Assembly: GCF_905397435.1 (NCBI RefSeq)
Contig: NZ_CAJPVI010000061.1
Span: 1-50,453 of the forward strand
Direction: 5' to 3'
Source of the DNA: Cupriavidus numazuensis
Lineage (GTDB): Bacteria; Pseudomonadota; Gammaproteobacteria; Burkholderiales; Burkholderiaceae
DNA length: 50,453 bases
How positions within the stretch are numbered: the stretch's first letter is position 1; each line of letters begins with the position of its first letter. The notes beneath the pieces were generated by a model. That model did no database searches, was not told the DNA's origin, and saw only the letters and a list, made by a program, of their open reading frames with translations. Below, piece by piece: positions 24,236-32,689 of the stretch. Both the position numbers and the translations under genes were made by a program.

Positions 24236-24481
24236 TTATTGCAGCACGTTGTACTGCTCGCGCATGACCACGATGATCGACCGGGCGGCCGCAAGCTGAG
24301 TATCCAGATGCTCGACATACTCCTGCGGGAAATTCACTTCAGCGCTCCAGTTGCAGCCGGTATGGTCCGGCTGATGCATTCGCACCGCGTGAAGCTCACA
24401 TTCCCCACACTCGGGGTTGTTATCCAGGCACTGGTTCAGGATGGCCATCAGTTCGGAACGGGTCTTCGCATTTCGCCGCAT
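24236..24481 (-). CDS. Small conserved hypothetical protein, 81 aa
   Basis: The product begins MRRNAKTRSELMAILNQCLD, with AGGTGA five bases before the ATG. It contains a possible metal-binding stretch (NNPECGECELHAVRMHQPDH with two Cys, two His and a later Cys in TGCNW) and ends in a helix (LAAARSIIVVMREQYNVLQ). I do not recognise a named family. It stands alone between the maeB terminator and the porin, in the opposite orientation to maeB. Confidence 0.65.
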   Translation of the reverse strand: MRRNAKTRSELMAILNQCLDNNPECGECELHAVRMHQPDHTGCNWSAEVNFPQEYVEHLDTQLAAARSIIVVMREQYNVLQ

Positions 24482-24664
24482 GAGTCACCTGTCTCGCTGT
24501 GGTTTTCGTAGTCCGGAGAACCAATCTAGGCACCGTGCCGGCCGTGTTCCAATTGAATCAGCCTATGGATTGATGTCCGCCGATCCGCAGGTGGCGTGGC
24601 AGATTATGTGGCGCCGCAACATTCGGGCGGCAAGACCGTGCCAGATGTGATCCCGGCGCGGCAA

Positions 24665-24690
24665 CAAAAAAGCCCGCCAAGGGGCGGGCT
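24665..24690 (-). terminator. Terminator after porin
   Basis: On the minus strand AGCCCGCC-CCTT-GGCGGGCT is followed by TTTTTTG, about 38 bp past the porin stop at 24728. Confidence 0.9.
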
Positions 24691-24727
24691 CAGGGCTGCA
24701 TGCGGTACTTCCGCGACCTACAGTGCG

Positions 24728-25807
24728 TCAGAACTTGTGACGCATACCGACGCCAAACGTGTCACCGTGCTCGGCGTCGTTGCGCTTGTCGTAGTAGTAC
24801 GCGGCGTAGACGTCGGTCCGCTTGGACAGGTTGTAGTCGTAGGCGATGGCGGCCGTGTTGCGCTTGAAGTCGGTCACGTCGTTCTTGGTCTTGTCGTACG
24901 AGTACGAGACCAGCACGTTGCCTGCGCCAACCGGAACCGACGCGCCGATCTGGCCGTTGGTGTGCTTCAGGTCGCCGCCGTTAGCCGCGCCGTTGATGCG
25001 GGTCTTGATGTACTGCGCTTGCGCGAACAGCTTGACGACCTTGAAGTCGTACGTGATGCCGCCCTGGACGGCGTCCTGGCGATCGAAGCCGGTCGGCACG
25101 CCGAGGTCGCCGACCGGCTGGATGTTGAACTTGACCTGCTGGTAGGCCAGCGTTGCCGCGAACGGGCCGCTGAAATACATCAGGTTGCCGCCCCACTTGT
25201 TCTCGCTGGTCTTGCCCGGCTGCTCGCCGAACGAGTAGATCACGTTCGCGGTGAGGCCGCCGAAGTTCGGCGTGCTGTACAGCACCGAGTTGTTCCAGCC
25301 CGAATCGCCGATGATGCCCGGGTCATTGAGCTTGCCCGGCACTGCCGACACCAGGTAGGTGTGGAAGATGGCCGGCGAGAACACGTACGAGTCGACCAGC
25401 GGGTTGAACAGGATGGTCGAGATGAAGTAGGGCGTGGTGTTGCGGCCCAGCTTGACGGTACCGTACTTGTCGTTCTGCAGGCCGACATAGGCGTTGCGGC
25501 TGAACATCGAGTCGCCATTGAAGCGGCCCATGCTGCCGCTGTCGGTGCGGAAGAAGCCGTTCAGGTCGAAGATGGCCTTGTTGCCGCTGCCCAGGTCTTC
25601 CGTACCCTTGATCCCCCAGTACGACGTCTGCATGCCGCCCGAGTTGGCGACCCATGCGCGGTCCGCACCGCCCACGTCCTTGAAGCCGCCGACAAACATA
25701 TCGGCCTGGCCGTAGAGCGTCACGCTCGACTGTGCCATGGCCGCGCCGGAAAGAAGGGTAGCTGCTACGGCTGCCAGCTTCAGTGCCGGCTTGTACTGCT
25801 TCTGCAT
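24728..25807 (-). CDS. Gram-negative porin (OmpC-like, Burkholderiales type)
   Basis: The 359-aa product has a Sec signal peptide (MQKQYKPALKLAAVAATLLS, cleavage after AMA) and then QSSVTLYGQADMFVGGFKDV, the usual opening of this family. Alternating beta-strand text follows, with GIKGTEDLGSGNKAIFDLNG, LGRNTTPYF and a final MRHKF with the C-terminal Phe needed for outer-membrane assembly. It forms a trimeric 16-strand channel in this family. It stands alone with its own terminator. Confidence 0.95.
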   Translation of the reverse strand: MQKQYKPALKLAAVAATLLSGAAMAQSSVTLYGQADMFVGGFKDVGGADRAWVANSGGMQTSYWGIKGTEDLGSGNKAIFDLNGFFRTDSGSMGRFNGDSMFSRNAYVGLQNDKYGTVKLGRNTTPYFISTILFNPLVDSYVFSPAIFHTYLVSAVPGKLNDPGIIGDSGWNNSVLYSTPNFGGLTANVIYSFGEQPGKTSENKWGGNLMYFSGPFAATLAYQQVKFNIQPVGDLGVPTGFDRQDAVQGGITYDFKVVKLFAQAQYIKTRINGAANGGDLKHTNGQIGASVPVGAGNVLVSYSYDKTKNDVTDFKRNTAAIAYDYNLSKRTDVYAAYYYDKRNDAEHGDTFGVGMRHKF

Positions 25808-26005
25808 TTTTAGACCTCCGTGGTTTGATCCTGCTTGGAACGTTGTGTACTGGGTCCCTGTCGGGTTCTTGTTCTGGTCTTCGCGCTTCTGTTCGTGCCG
25901 CCTGGCGGGGCTCGGTTGACGGGCCCGCGTTCTCGACGATCGCGGGCCGGGGTGCCGGCAGCATCGGGTACAGCGTTTTTGTTATACAGGTGTTGCTTTT
26001 TTGGC

Positions 26006-26524
26006 TCAGCCGGATACTAAGTCGTCAAGCCGGAACTGCGCAATGCGGTGGATCTGGTTGATGCAAGTTTGCAACTCCGCTTCCGGGGTGTTGTCGACGC
26101 GGCGTGCGAACTCGTTGATGATCCCGGCGCGGTCATATCCACGCACGGCCAGGATGAACGGGAAGCCGAACTTCTGGTTGTAGTTGGCATTGAGCGACTG
26201 CAGGCGGTCGAATTCTTCGGGCGTGCACAGGTTCAGGCCCGCGCCGCTCTGCTCGCGCGTCGACTCGGCGGTCAGTTCGCCGCGCACGGCGGCCTTGCCG
26301 GCAAGCTCCGGGTGGGCGCGCACGAGCTTGACTTGCGCTTCGGTGCCGGCTTTATCGACGGCGGCGCGCAGTGCGCCAGCCAGTTCCGCCACGTTCGCGA
26401 ACGGGCGCTGCGCCGCGGCGGCTTCGGCGAACCACGGCGAGTGTTCATACAGCCCACCCAGCACCTGCACGAATTCGGCGGTGGGCATGGCGTTGAGTTG
26501 GGCGATGGTGTAGGTCTGGCTCAT
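26006..26524 (-). CDS. uraD: OHCU decarboxylase
   Basis: The 172-aa product starts MSQTYTIAQLNAMPTAEFVQ with the ATG at 26524. It shows the family pattern YEHSPWFAEAA, VRAHPELAGKAA (catalytic His), STREQSGAGLNLCTPEEFDR, YNQKFGFPFILAVRGYDRAG and RRVDNTPEAEL...INQIHRIAQFRL. It decarboxylates 2-oxo-4-hydroxy-4-carboxy-5-ureidoimidazoline to (S)-allantoin. The start overlaps the puuE stop (26521-26524), so the genes are coupled. Confidence 0.95.
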   Translation of the reverse strand: MSQTYTIAQLNAMPTAEFVQVLGGLYEHSPWFAEAAAAQRPFANVAELAGALRAAVDKAGTEAQVKLVRAHPELAGKAAVRGELTAESTREQSGAGLNLCTPEEFDRLQSLNANYNQKFGFPFILAVRGYDRAGIINEFARRVDNTPEAELQTCINQIHRIAQFRLDDLVSG

Positions 26525-27471
26525 GCTTGGTTTCGCGGAGTGTAGGGGTGGGTCTCGATCCAGTGGCGGGCGATATCGACACGGCGGCTGATCCATACCT
26601 TGTCGTGGCCCTGCACGTAGTCGAGGAAGCGCTGCAGCGCGCGGAAGCGCCCCGGGCGGCCCAGCAGGCGGCAATGCATGCCGATCGACAGCATCTTGGG
26701 CTGGTCCAGTCCGCTGGGGTCGCCTTCTTCGTACAGCACGTCGAATGCGTCCTTCAGGTACTGGAAGAACTGCTCGCCCGTGTTGAAGCCTTGGGGCGTG
26801 GCAAAGCGCATGTCGTTGGAGTCGAGCGTGTACGGCACCACCAGGTGCGGCTTCTTCTCGCCGCCGGTGACTTCGACCTCGGTCCAGAAGGGCAGGTCGT
26901 CGCCGTAGTAGTCCGAGTCGTACAGCAAGCCGCCGTGCTCGACCACGAGGCGGCGCGTGTTCGGGCTGTCGCGGCCGGTGTACCAGCCGAGCGGCATCGA
27001 GCCCGTCAGCTCCTTGATGATGTCCATGCCGATGCGCATGTGCTCGCGCTCGGTGGCTTCGTCGATGTTCTGGTAGTGGATCCAGCGCCAGCCGTGGCAC
27101 GCGATCTCATGGCCCAGCTCGACGAACGCGCGCGTGAGTTCCGGATGGCGCTGCAGCGCCATCGACACGCCGAAGATGGTCAGCGGCAGGCCACGCTTCT
27201 CGAACTCGCGCAGGATGCGCCAGACGCCGGCGCGCGAGCCGTATTCGTAGATGCCCTCCATGCTCATGTGGCGGTCGGGATAAGCCGCCGCGCCGACGAT
27301 TTCGGAGAGGAACTGCTCGGACGCGGCATCGCCGTGCAGGACGCAGTTCTCGCCGCCTTCTTCGTAGTTGAGGACGAACTGCAGTGCAACGCGTGCGCCG
27401 CCGGGCCAGCGTGCGTGCGGCAGCTGGGCACCATAGCCGATGAGATCGCGTGGATAGTTCTTGTCTGTCAT
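26521..27471 (-). CDS. puuE: Allantoinase, polysaccharide-deacetylase type
   Basis: The 316-aa product belongs to the metal-independent allantoinase group of the polysaccharide deacetylase fold. Recognisable segments are YPRDLIGYGAQLPHARWPGG, LQFVLNYEEGGENCVLHGDA, MEGIYEYGSRAGVWRILREF, GHEIACHGWRWIHYQNIDEA and LGWYTGRDSPNTRRLVVEHG. It opens the allantoin ring to allantoate. The upstream permease and downstream uraD are in the same operon. Confidence 0.94.
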   Translation of the reverse strand: MTDKNYPRDLIGYGAQLPHARWPGGARVALQFVLNYEEGGENCVLHGDAASEQFLSEIVGAAAYPDRHMSMEGIYEYGSRAGVWRILREFEKRGLPLTIFGVSMALQRHPELTRAFVELGHEIACHGWRWIHYQNIDEATEREHMRIGMDIIKELTGSMPLGWYTGRDSPNTRRLVVEHGGLLYDSDYYGDDLPFWTEVEVTGGEKKPHLVVPYTLDSNDMRFATPQGFNTGEQFFQYLKDAFDVLYEEGDPSGLDQPKMLSIGMHCRLLGRPGRFRALQRFLDYVQGHDKVWISRRVDIARHWIETHPYTPRNQA

Positions 27472-27534
27472 GGGTCGTTTCTGCTTCAGGGAACCGGCAG
27501 CGCCGTCTTGCGAGGAGGCTGCCGGGGACCGCGG

Positions 27535-28941
27535 TTACTCCGTGCCGTGCGTGTTCGCGGCGGCGTTGCGCATGGCCTCTTCGCGCGACTGGATGCCGTT
27601 GTAGAAGAGGTTCAGCGCCACGGCCACGATGGTGCCGAGCACGATCCCGCTATGGGTGAACGGGACCGTCCACTTCGGCAGGTACTGGAAGAACGTCGGC
27701 GCCAGCGTCGGGATCATGCCGAAGCCGATCGAGATGGCGACGATGAACAGGTTGTGGCGGTTGCGGTTGAAATCGCAGCTGCCGAGGATACGGATGCCCG
27801 TGGCGGCCACCATGCCGAACATCACGATGCCGGCACCGCCGAGCACGAACTGCGGCACCGAGGCGACCACGTGGGCCATCTTCGGGAACAGGCCGAACGC
27901 GATCAGGATGATGCCGCCGGCCGCCGCCACATAGCGCGAACGCACGCCGGTCACCGTCACCAGGCCCACGTTCTGCGAGAACGAGGTGTACGGGAAGGTG
28001 TTGAACACACCGCCGATCACCGTGCCCAGGCCGTCTGCGCGCAGGCCGCGGGTCAGGTCTTCGTTGCTGAGTTTCTTGCCGGTGATGTCCGACAGCGCCA
28101 GGAACATGCCGGTGGATTCCACCAGCGTGATCAGCATGACGATGCACATCGACAGGATTGCACTGAGCTCAAAGGTCGGGATGCCGAAATGCAGCGGCGT
28201 GATGACGGCGACGAAGCTGGCTTCATTCAGGCCTTCGAACGAGACCTTGCCCATGCCCATGGCCACCACCGTGCCGGCGATGATGCCGAGCAGCACCGCG
28301 CAGTTGGCGACCAGGCCGCGGCCGTACTTCGTCAGCAACAGGATGATCAGCAGCGTGAGACCGGCGATGCCGAGATTGGTCAGGTCGCCATAGGCGAGGT
28401 TGGGCACTTCCTTGGCCACGCCGTCGATCACGGCGCGCGTGGTGGGCTGGCCGCCGGCTGCCCAGTTGATGCCCACGCGCATCAGCGACACGCCGATCAG
28501 CGTGATCACCGTGCCCGTCACCACGGGTGGGAACAGCCCGAGCATCCGGCCCATCATCGGCGCAATCAGTATGCCGAATACCCCTGACGCGATCACCGCG
28601 CCGTAGATGCCGAGCAGGCCGACGTTGGGATCGGTGCCGATGGCGATCATCGGCGCTACCGAGGCGAAGGTCACGCCCATCATCACGGGCATGCGGATGC
28701 CGAACTTCCAGAAGCCGAACGCCTGGATCAGCGTGGCGAGGCCCGCGGCGAACAGGTCGGCGTTGATCAGGAACGCCAGTTGGTCCTTAGGTAGCTTCAG
28801 GGCGCCACCGACAATCAGGGGGACTGCCACGGTGCCGGCATACATCACCAGCACGTGCTGCAGCCCGAGCGCGAGCAGACGCCCGGAAGGCAGACGCTCG
28901 TTAGTCAGGTCCGTGGGGACCGTGGTGCTTGCGGAAGTCAT
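27535..28941 (-). CDS. NCS2 nucleobase:cation symporter (urate/xanthine permease)
   Basis: The start is the ATG at 28941 (MTSASTTVPTDL), behind GGAGAGGAGACGCACCA; the frame reaches 28983 without ribosome site. The 468-aa membrane protein has about 12-14 hydrophobic segments and the NCS2 landmarks (LGLQHVLVMYAGTVAVPLIV at the first helix, QAFGFWKFGIRMPVMMGVTF, QNVGLVTVTGVRSRYVAAAG). Neighbouring urate-degradation genes point to uric acid or xanthine as substrate, an inference from context. Confidence 0.92.
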   Translation of the reverse strand: MTSASTTVPTDLTNERLPSGRLLALGLQHVLVMYAGTVAVPLIVGGALKLPKDQLAFLINADLFAAGLATLIQAFGFWKFGIRMPVMMGVTFASVAPMIAIGTDPNVGLLGIYGAVIASGVFGILIAPMMGRMLGLFPPVVTGTVITLIGVSLMRVGINWAAGGQPTTRAVIDGVAKEVPNLAYGDLTNLGIAGLTLLIILLLTKYGRGLVANCAVLLGIIAGTVVAMGMGKVSFEGLNEASFVAVITPLHFGIPTFELSAILSMCIVMLITLVESTGMFLALSDITGKKLSNEDLTRGLRADGLGTVIGGVFNTFPYTSFSQNVGLVTVTGVRSRYVAAAGGIILIAFGLFPKMAHVVASVPQFVLGGAGIVMFGMVAATGIRILGSCDFNRNRHNLFIVAISIGFGMIPTLAPTFFQYLPKWTVPFTHSGIVLGTIVAVALNLFYNGIQSREEAMRNAAANTHGTE

Positions 28942-29087
28942 TGGTGCGTCTCCTCTCCTTTGGTTTGATGGGAACACTGGCATCCGTGGCCTCCTTTTGG
29001 GACAGCACCGCCGCCGCGTCCTTCAGGACGCTGTCATGGGCAGTGCAGCCAGGCCTCGTTCGGTGTGATGCCGGCGGGAACACCGTG

Positions 29088-29846
29088 CTAGGTGGAGCGG
29101 CCCAGCACGCTGCGAAGATCGAAGGCGCCCGGATCGTCGGGCTGTACGCGGTCGGCGCACGCGCCAAGGTGGTGCGCCATGCGCGACTGCGCCAGCGCGG
29201 CATTGCCCTGTTCGAGGGCGTCGAGGATTTCCTCGTGTTCGTCGAACGAGCACGCGTTGTTGCCGGGGGCTTCCACGCTGGCGATCATCAGCGTGGTGCG
29301 CGAGACCAGGCGGCGCATCATGTTGACCAGCAGCGCGTTGCCGGACAGCTCGGCCAGCGCGGTGTGGAATTCGGCCGACAGGCGGATCCACGTGGGCCGG
29401 TCGTGCGTGAGAAAGGCCTTGCGCTCGCTGGCCACCATCTTGCGCAGCGGGGCAATCACGGTCTTCACGTCAGGCATGGCGGCGAGCTTGTCGAGCACCG
29501 CGCGTTCCAGCATCTGGCGCAGTTCGAACATGTCGTGCGCCTCGTCGGTGGACGGGCTGGCGATAAAGGCGCCGCGGTTGGGTTCCAGATCGACCATGCC
29601 GTCGGCGGCCAGGTGCGACAGCACCTTGCGCACCGTGTGCCGTGCGGTGGCATAGATTTCGCAAAGCGAATGCTCGGTCAGCTTGGTGCGCGGGGGCAGC
29701 CGGTGCTCCATGATCGCGTCATAGATCTCGTGATACATGCGATCCTCGACCGAGCCCTTGCGAGCGGGGCGCTCGCTCTTCTCGGACTTCTGTTCGGTCA
29801 GTACGGCGTCGGCGACACCGGCAATCAGCTTCAGGCTCTTGGACAT
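29088..29846 (-). CDS. GntR-family (FCD) regulator of purine catabolism
   Basis: The 252-aa product (start at 29846, MSKSLKLIAGVADAVLTEQK) has a winged HTH (YHEIYDAIMEHRLPPRTKLT, EHSLCEIYATARHTVRKVLS, DGMVDLEPNRGAFIAS) and an FCD ligand domain (DMFELRQMLERAVLDKLAAM, ...FHTALAELSGNALLVNMMRR, HEEILDALEQGN) with the metal-binding His/Asp positions of this fold. The ribosome site is weak; an upstream start at 29900 is possible. It is divergent from uraH, and the shared region holds several ATTGT-NN-ACAAT dyads that are likely its operators. Confidence 0.9.
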   Translation of the reverse strand: MSKSLKLIAGVADAVLTEQKSEKSERPARKGSVEDRMYHEIYDAIMEHRLPPRTKLTEHSLCEIYATARHTVRKVLSHLAADGMVDLEPNRGAFIASPSTDEAHDMFELRQMLERAVLDKLAAMPDVKTVIAPLRKMVASERKAFLTHDRPTWIRLSAEFHTALAELSGNALLVNMMRRLVSRTTLMIASVEAPGNNACSFDEHEEILDALEQGNAALAQSRMAHHLGACADRVQPDDPGAFDLRSVLGRST

Positions 29847-29948
29847 CTTGGCACCAAGCGGTAGGACGGAAACAGCGGCCTGCGGCCCCTGTGGGACCAC
29901 CGTCTGCGGCGCCGGAAATGCCGGCTATCAGCAAGCGGTGATCCGAAA

Positions 29949-30041
29949 ATTGTTGACAATTATTTGGTTACGCCTTCAATATTGTCAACAAAACCGAATC
30001 AGGTTTTCGACAACTAAGGGTTATCCCCCAGTTGTCAACCG
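29949..30041. promoter_or_regulatory. Operator cluster, purine GntR regulator
   Basis: ATTGTTGACAAT (29949-29960, inverted arms ATTGT/ACAAT), ATTGTCAACAAA (29981-29992), TTTTCGACAACT (30004-30015) and AGTTGTCAACCG (30030-30041) share the core TTGTYRACAA. All lie between the divergent gntR and uraH genes. FCD-type GntR proteins bind such short dyads. Confidence 0.65.
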
Positions 30042-30185
30042 GGTGGGTGCAGGCGCATTGTCGCCACGCACCAACCCAGCGCCGGGATGCGTTACATGAC
30101 GTACCGAGCGGGCACCATATCCCAGATATGGTGCTAGTGAAGGCAGCGGCGCCCCTCACAACCCAATCGCAAAAGGACAAATACG

Positions 30186-30539
30186 ATGGGACGCTTGACC
30201 ACCCACGTTCTCGACACCGCTGCCGGCACCCCGGGTCAGGGAATGTCGATTACTCTCCATAAAATTGTCGACAATCGCCGCGAAACGCTGAAAACCGTGG
30301 TCACCAACCACGACGGCCGCTGCGACCAGCCGCTGCTGGAGGGCGCCGACCTGGCCGCCGGCGTGTACGAACTGGAATTCGCCGCGGGCGACTACTTCCG
30401 CGCGCAAGGCGTGAAGCTGCCGGAACCGGCCTTCCTCGACGTCGTGCCGCTGCGTTTCGGCATTGCCAACACCGACGCGCACTACCACGTGCCGCTCCTG
30501 GTCTCGCCCTGGTCGTACTCGACCTACCGCGGCAGCTGA
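30186..30539 (+). CDS. uraH: 5-Hydroxyisourate hydrolase (transthyretin-like)
   Basis: The 117-aa product opens with GRLTTHVLDTAAGTPGQGMS and ends with HVPLLVSPWSYSTYRGS, the diagnostic C-terminal YRGS. His in TTHVLD, Arg in the middle and His near the end form the active site in this family. It hydrolyses 5-hydroxyisourate to OHCU. It is 31 bp upstream of puuD. A perfect dyad ATTGTCGACAAT sits inside the coding sequence at 30264-30275. Confidence 0.97.
   Translation: MGRLTTHVLDTAAGTPGQGMSITLHKIVDNRRETLKTVVTNHDGRCDQPLLEGADLAAGVYELEFAAGDYFRAQGVKLPEPAFLDVVPLRFGIANTDAHYHVPLLVSPWSYSTYRGS
30264..30275. promoter_or_regulatory. Perfect GntR-type dyad inside uraH
   Basis: ATTGTCGACAAT is a perfect 12-bp palindrome and the best match to the four sites upstream. 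It lies 78 bp inside the uraH reading frame (codons for IVDN), where a bound repressor could block elongation or hold a loop. Confidence 0.5.
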
Positions 30540-30570
30540 ATTCGTGGTCTAGGGAAACAGGAGACAAGAC

Positions 30571-31773
30571 ATGGAAGGCTATATCCTCGACTGGGCCAAT
30601 ATGCTGCTGCGGTGGGTGCACGTCATCACCGCCATTGCATGGATCGGTTCCTCGTTCTATTTCGTCTGGCTGGACAACAGCCTGACCAAGCCCATCGCCC
30701 CCGACCTGAAGGACAAGGGTGTGGATGGCGAGCTGTGGGCCGTGCACGGCGGCGGCTTCTACAATCCGCAGAAGTACCTGACCGCGCCGAAGTCCCTTCC
30801 CGAGAACCTGCACTGGTTCTACTGGGAGTCGTATTCGACATGGATGAGCGGCTTCGCGCTGCTCGTGGTGCTGTACCTGTTCAACGCCAGCACGTTCCTG
30901 ATCGACAAGAATGTGTTCGATATGTCGCCCGGCGCGGCGGTCGGCTTCGCGGTCTCGTATCTGCTGATCGGCTGGATCGTCTATGACAGCATCTGCCGCC
31001 TGTTCAACAAGAACGACCGTCTTGTCGGCATCCTGGTGGCGCTCTATGTCATGGTCGCGGCATTCGTTGCCTGCCACATCTTCTCGGGCCGCGCGGCATT
31101 CCTGCTGACCGGCGCGATGGTGGCGACGATCATGAGCGCCAACGTGCTGGTGTGGATCATCCCTGGCCAGCGCAAGGTCGTGGCCGCACTGAAGGCGGGC
31201 CAGCCGGTGGACCCGAGCCACGGCAAGCGCGCCAAGCAGCGCAGCGTGCACAACACCTACTTCACGCTGCCGGTGCTGTTCGCGATGCTGTCGAACCACT
31301 ACAGCATGACCTACGCCGCCAAGAACAACTGGCTGGTGCTGATCCTGATCATGCTGGCTGGCGTGCTGATCCGTCAGTTCTTCATCCTGAAGCACAAGGG
31401 CAAGATCAATGTGCTGTGGCCGGCAGCCGGCGTTGCCGCGCTGGGTGTGGTCGCCGTGCTGATCGCGCCGCAACCGCGCCCGACGGTCGCCAAGGCCGAG
31501 GGCGAGCCCGCCACCGTCAGCTTCGCCAAGGTGCAGGAAGTGGTGAACGCCCGTTGCGTGCAGTGCCACGCTGCGCAACCGAAGATGATGCCCACCGCTG
31601 CCAAGGGCATCAAGCTCGACACCGCGGACGACATCAAATCCCACGCCCAGCTGATTTACCAGCAGGCCGTGCAGCAGAAGGCCATGCCGCTGGGCAATGT
31701 CACGCAGATCACGGACGATGAACGTGCCTTGTTGGGCCAGTGGTTTGAAGGCGGCGCCAAGACGACTAACTGA
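30571..31773 (+). CDS. puuD: Membrane urate hydroxylase with C-terminal cytochrome c domain
   Basis: The 400-aa product has eight or so membrane segments (WANMLLRWVHVITAIAWIGS, MSGFALLVVLYLFNASTFLI, AAVGFAVSYLLIGWIV, among others) of the DUF989 type. A periplasmic-type cytochrome c follows at about residue 310, with the heme motif NARCVQCHAAQPKMMPTAAK (CVQCH) and a later AMPLGNVTQ as Met ligand candidate. In this family the protein oxidises urate to 5-hydroxyisourate and passes electrons to the respiratory chain instead of making H2O2. It lies 31 bp after uraH. Confidence 0.93.
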   Translation: MEGYILDWANMLLRWVHVITAIAWIGSSFYFVWLDNSLTKPIAPDLKDKGVDGELWAVHGGGFYNPQKYLTAPKSLPENLHWFYWESYSTWMSGFALLVVLYLFNASTFLIDKNVFDMSPGAAVGFAVSYLLIGWIVYDSICRLFNKNDRLVGILVALYVMVAAFVACHIFSGRAAFLLTGAMVATIMSANVLVWIIPGQRKVVAALKAGQPVDPSHGKRAKQRSVHNTYFTLPVLFAMLSNHYSMTYAAKNNWLVLILIMLAGVLIRQFFILKHKGKINVLWPAAGVAALGVVAVLIAPQPRPTVAKAEGEPATVSFAKVQEVVNARCVQCHAAQPKMMPTAAKGIKLDTADDIKSHAQLIYQQAVQQKAMPLGNVTQITDDERALLGQWFEGGAKTTN

Positions 31774-31787
31774 ATGTTGTAGTACTC

Positions 31788-31813
31788 GGACCCGCTCGCT
31801 GGCGAGCGGGTCC
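31788..31813. repeat. Perfect palindrome after puuD, no T-tract
   Basis: GGACCCGCTCGCTGGCGAGCGGGTCC is a near-perfect inverted repeat with only a short central loop. No T run follows in either direction, so it is a weak terminator at best and possibly a transcript-end or protein-binding hairpin. Confidence 0.6.
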
Positions 31814-31893
31814 GTGAAAACCGAGCATCGGTGATCGACGGTCCGGAGGCTGTGCAGTTGGCAGTCGGTTGTACCGGGCCGGCGAGGGTTTGG

Positions 31894-31920
31894 ACGGGGC
31901 TTCGGCTCCGTTTTTTTTTT
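31894..31920 (+). terminator. Intrinsic terminator downstream of puuD
   Basis: ACGGGGC-TTCG-GCTCCGT makes a short stem with a UUCG tetraloop, followed by at least nine T residues. It is about 120 bp after puuD. Confidence 0.75.
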
Positions 31921-31950
31921 ATGGTTTTTGGGGTTTTTGTTTGGGTGGGG

Positions 31951-32040
31951 GTTGTCGTTCTTGGCTAGCGCTGCTGTTTCGCCGGCGTAGCCGGCGAGTC
32001 ACTTTTTGTCCGAGCGACAAAAAGTAACCAAAAAACGCGT
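31951..32040 (+). repeat. Dispersed two-hairpin repeat, copy A
   Basis: The unit reads GTTGTCGTTCTTGGC, then hairpin 1 GCCGGC-GTA-GCCGGC, then hairpin 2 ACTTTTTGTC-CGAGC-GACAAAAAGT (32001-32024), then AACCAAAAAACGCGT. Related copies lie at 32588-32665 (inverted) and 50333-50435. It contains no gene. Confidence 0.85.
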
Positions 32041-32045
32041 CGTTG

Positions 32046-32580
32046 CCGCTGGCCATCAATTCCACGGTGGCAGTAGTTCAAACGGCTTTGGACGCCAGCG
32101 ATGGTGGTCGGCCGTTCGACCCTGCTACGCCATGTGAGTCAGAACCTGTGCCTTGCGCGGCACGACTTTTGGACGATCCCCAAGACGGACTCGGGTACAG
32201 CGTTCCAACCAGGTCAGTGGTGGGACGCCTTCGGCTGCGCTGCGCGCACGTCGTCGTCTGGACGCAAGCTCATCAACGTGGCTGGCGCACGAGTCCCCGT
32301 TCCAGTTCCAGTTCCAGTTCCTGATGTCCTGCGTCTACGCGCATGCAATGCGCCCAAGGCATCGTCACCGAGGCGAGGCTCGGGTCAGACCTTCGCGGTC
32401 TTACTCTAAGCCGCGCGTAGCGCAGCCGTAGGCGTCCCCGCGAGGGCGTCGTTAGAAGGGACCACTCCGTAATCCGGGTTCGCTCGTACGCGCTGTCCCA
32501 TCCTAATCATCTACGCGGCAGGCAGTCCAGCGGTCCTCTGATGCCCCAATGGCATTGAGCCTTGGATTGACCACGTAAAC
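32046..32580. other. Non-coding stretch between inverted repeat copies
   Basis: The 0.5 kb between copies A and B has several overlapping short frames but none with a ribosome site or recognisable product. It includes four GTTCCA-type hexamers in tandem (32299-32322), which produce artificial VPVPVP, FQFQFQ and SSSSSS strings in the three frames. It may be the body of a small non-autonomous repeated element. Confidence 0.5.
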
Positions 32581-32587
32581 GCGCTTT

Positions 32588-32665
32588 TGCCTCCTTTTGT
32601 CGCTCGGACAAAAGGAGGTCGCCGGCTACGCCGGCGAAACAGCCGCGCCTGCCAAGAACGACACC
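32588..32665 (-). repeat. Dispersed two-hairpin repeat, copy B (inverted)
   Basis: On the minus strand this reads GTTCTTGGCAGGCGCGGCTG, hairpin 1 GCCGGC-GTA-GCCGGC, then hairpin 2 CCTCCTTTTGTC-CGAGC-GACAAAAGGAGG (32590-32618). The hairpin 2 stem differs from copies A and C on both sides in a matched way, so pairing is kept. Confidence 0.85.
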
Positions 32666-32689
32666 GCGGCCTCGGACCCGACCCCCCCT

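Noticed and set aside
26527..28587. 686-aa open frame antisense to puuE and the permease
   Set aside because: Spans two well-supported genes on the other strand and is His/Asp/Arg-rich without domain.
31788..31813. Strong terminator for puuD
   Set aside because: Hairpin is excellent but has no T-tract; the true terminator is more likely 31894-31920.
32043..32431. Three overlapping frames with VPVPVP, FQFQFQF and SSSSSS
   Set aside because: All derive from the same GTTCCA hexamer run; no start signals and no similarity that I recognise.
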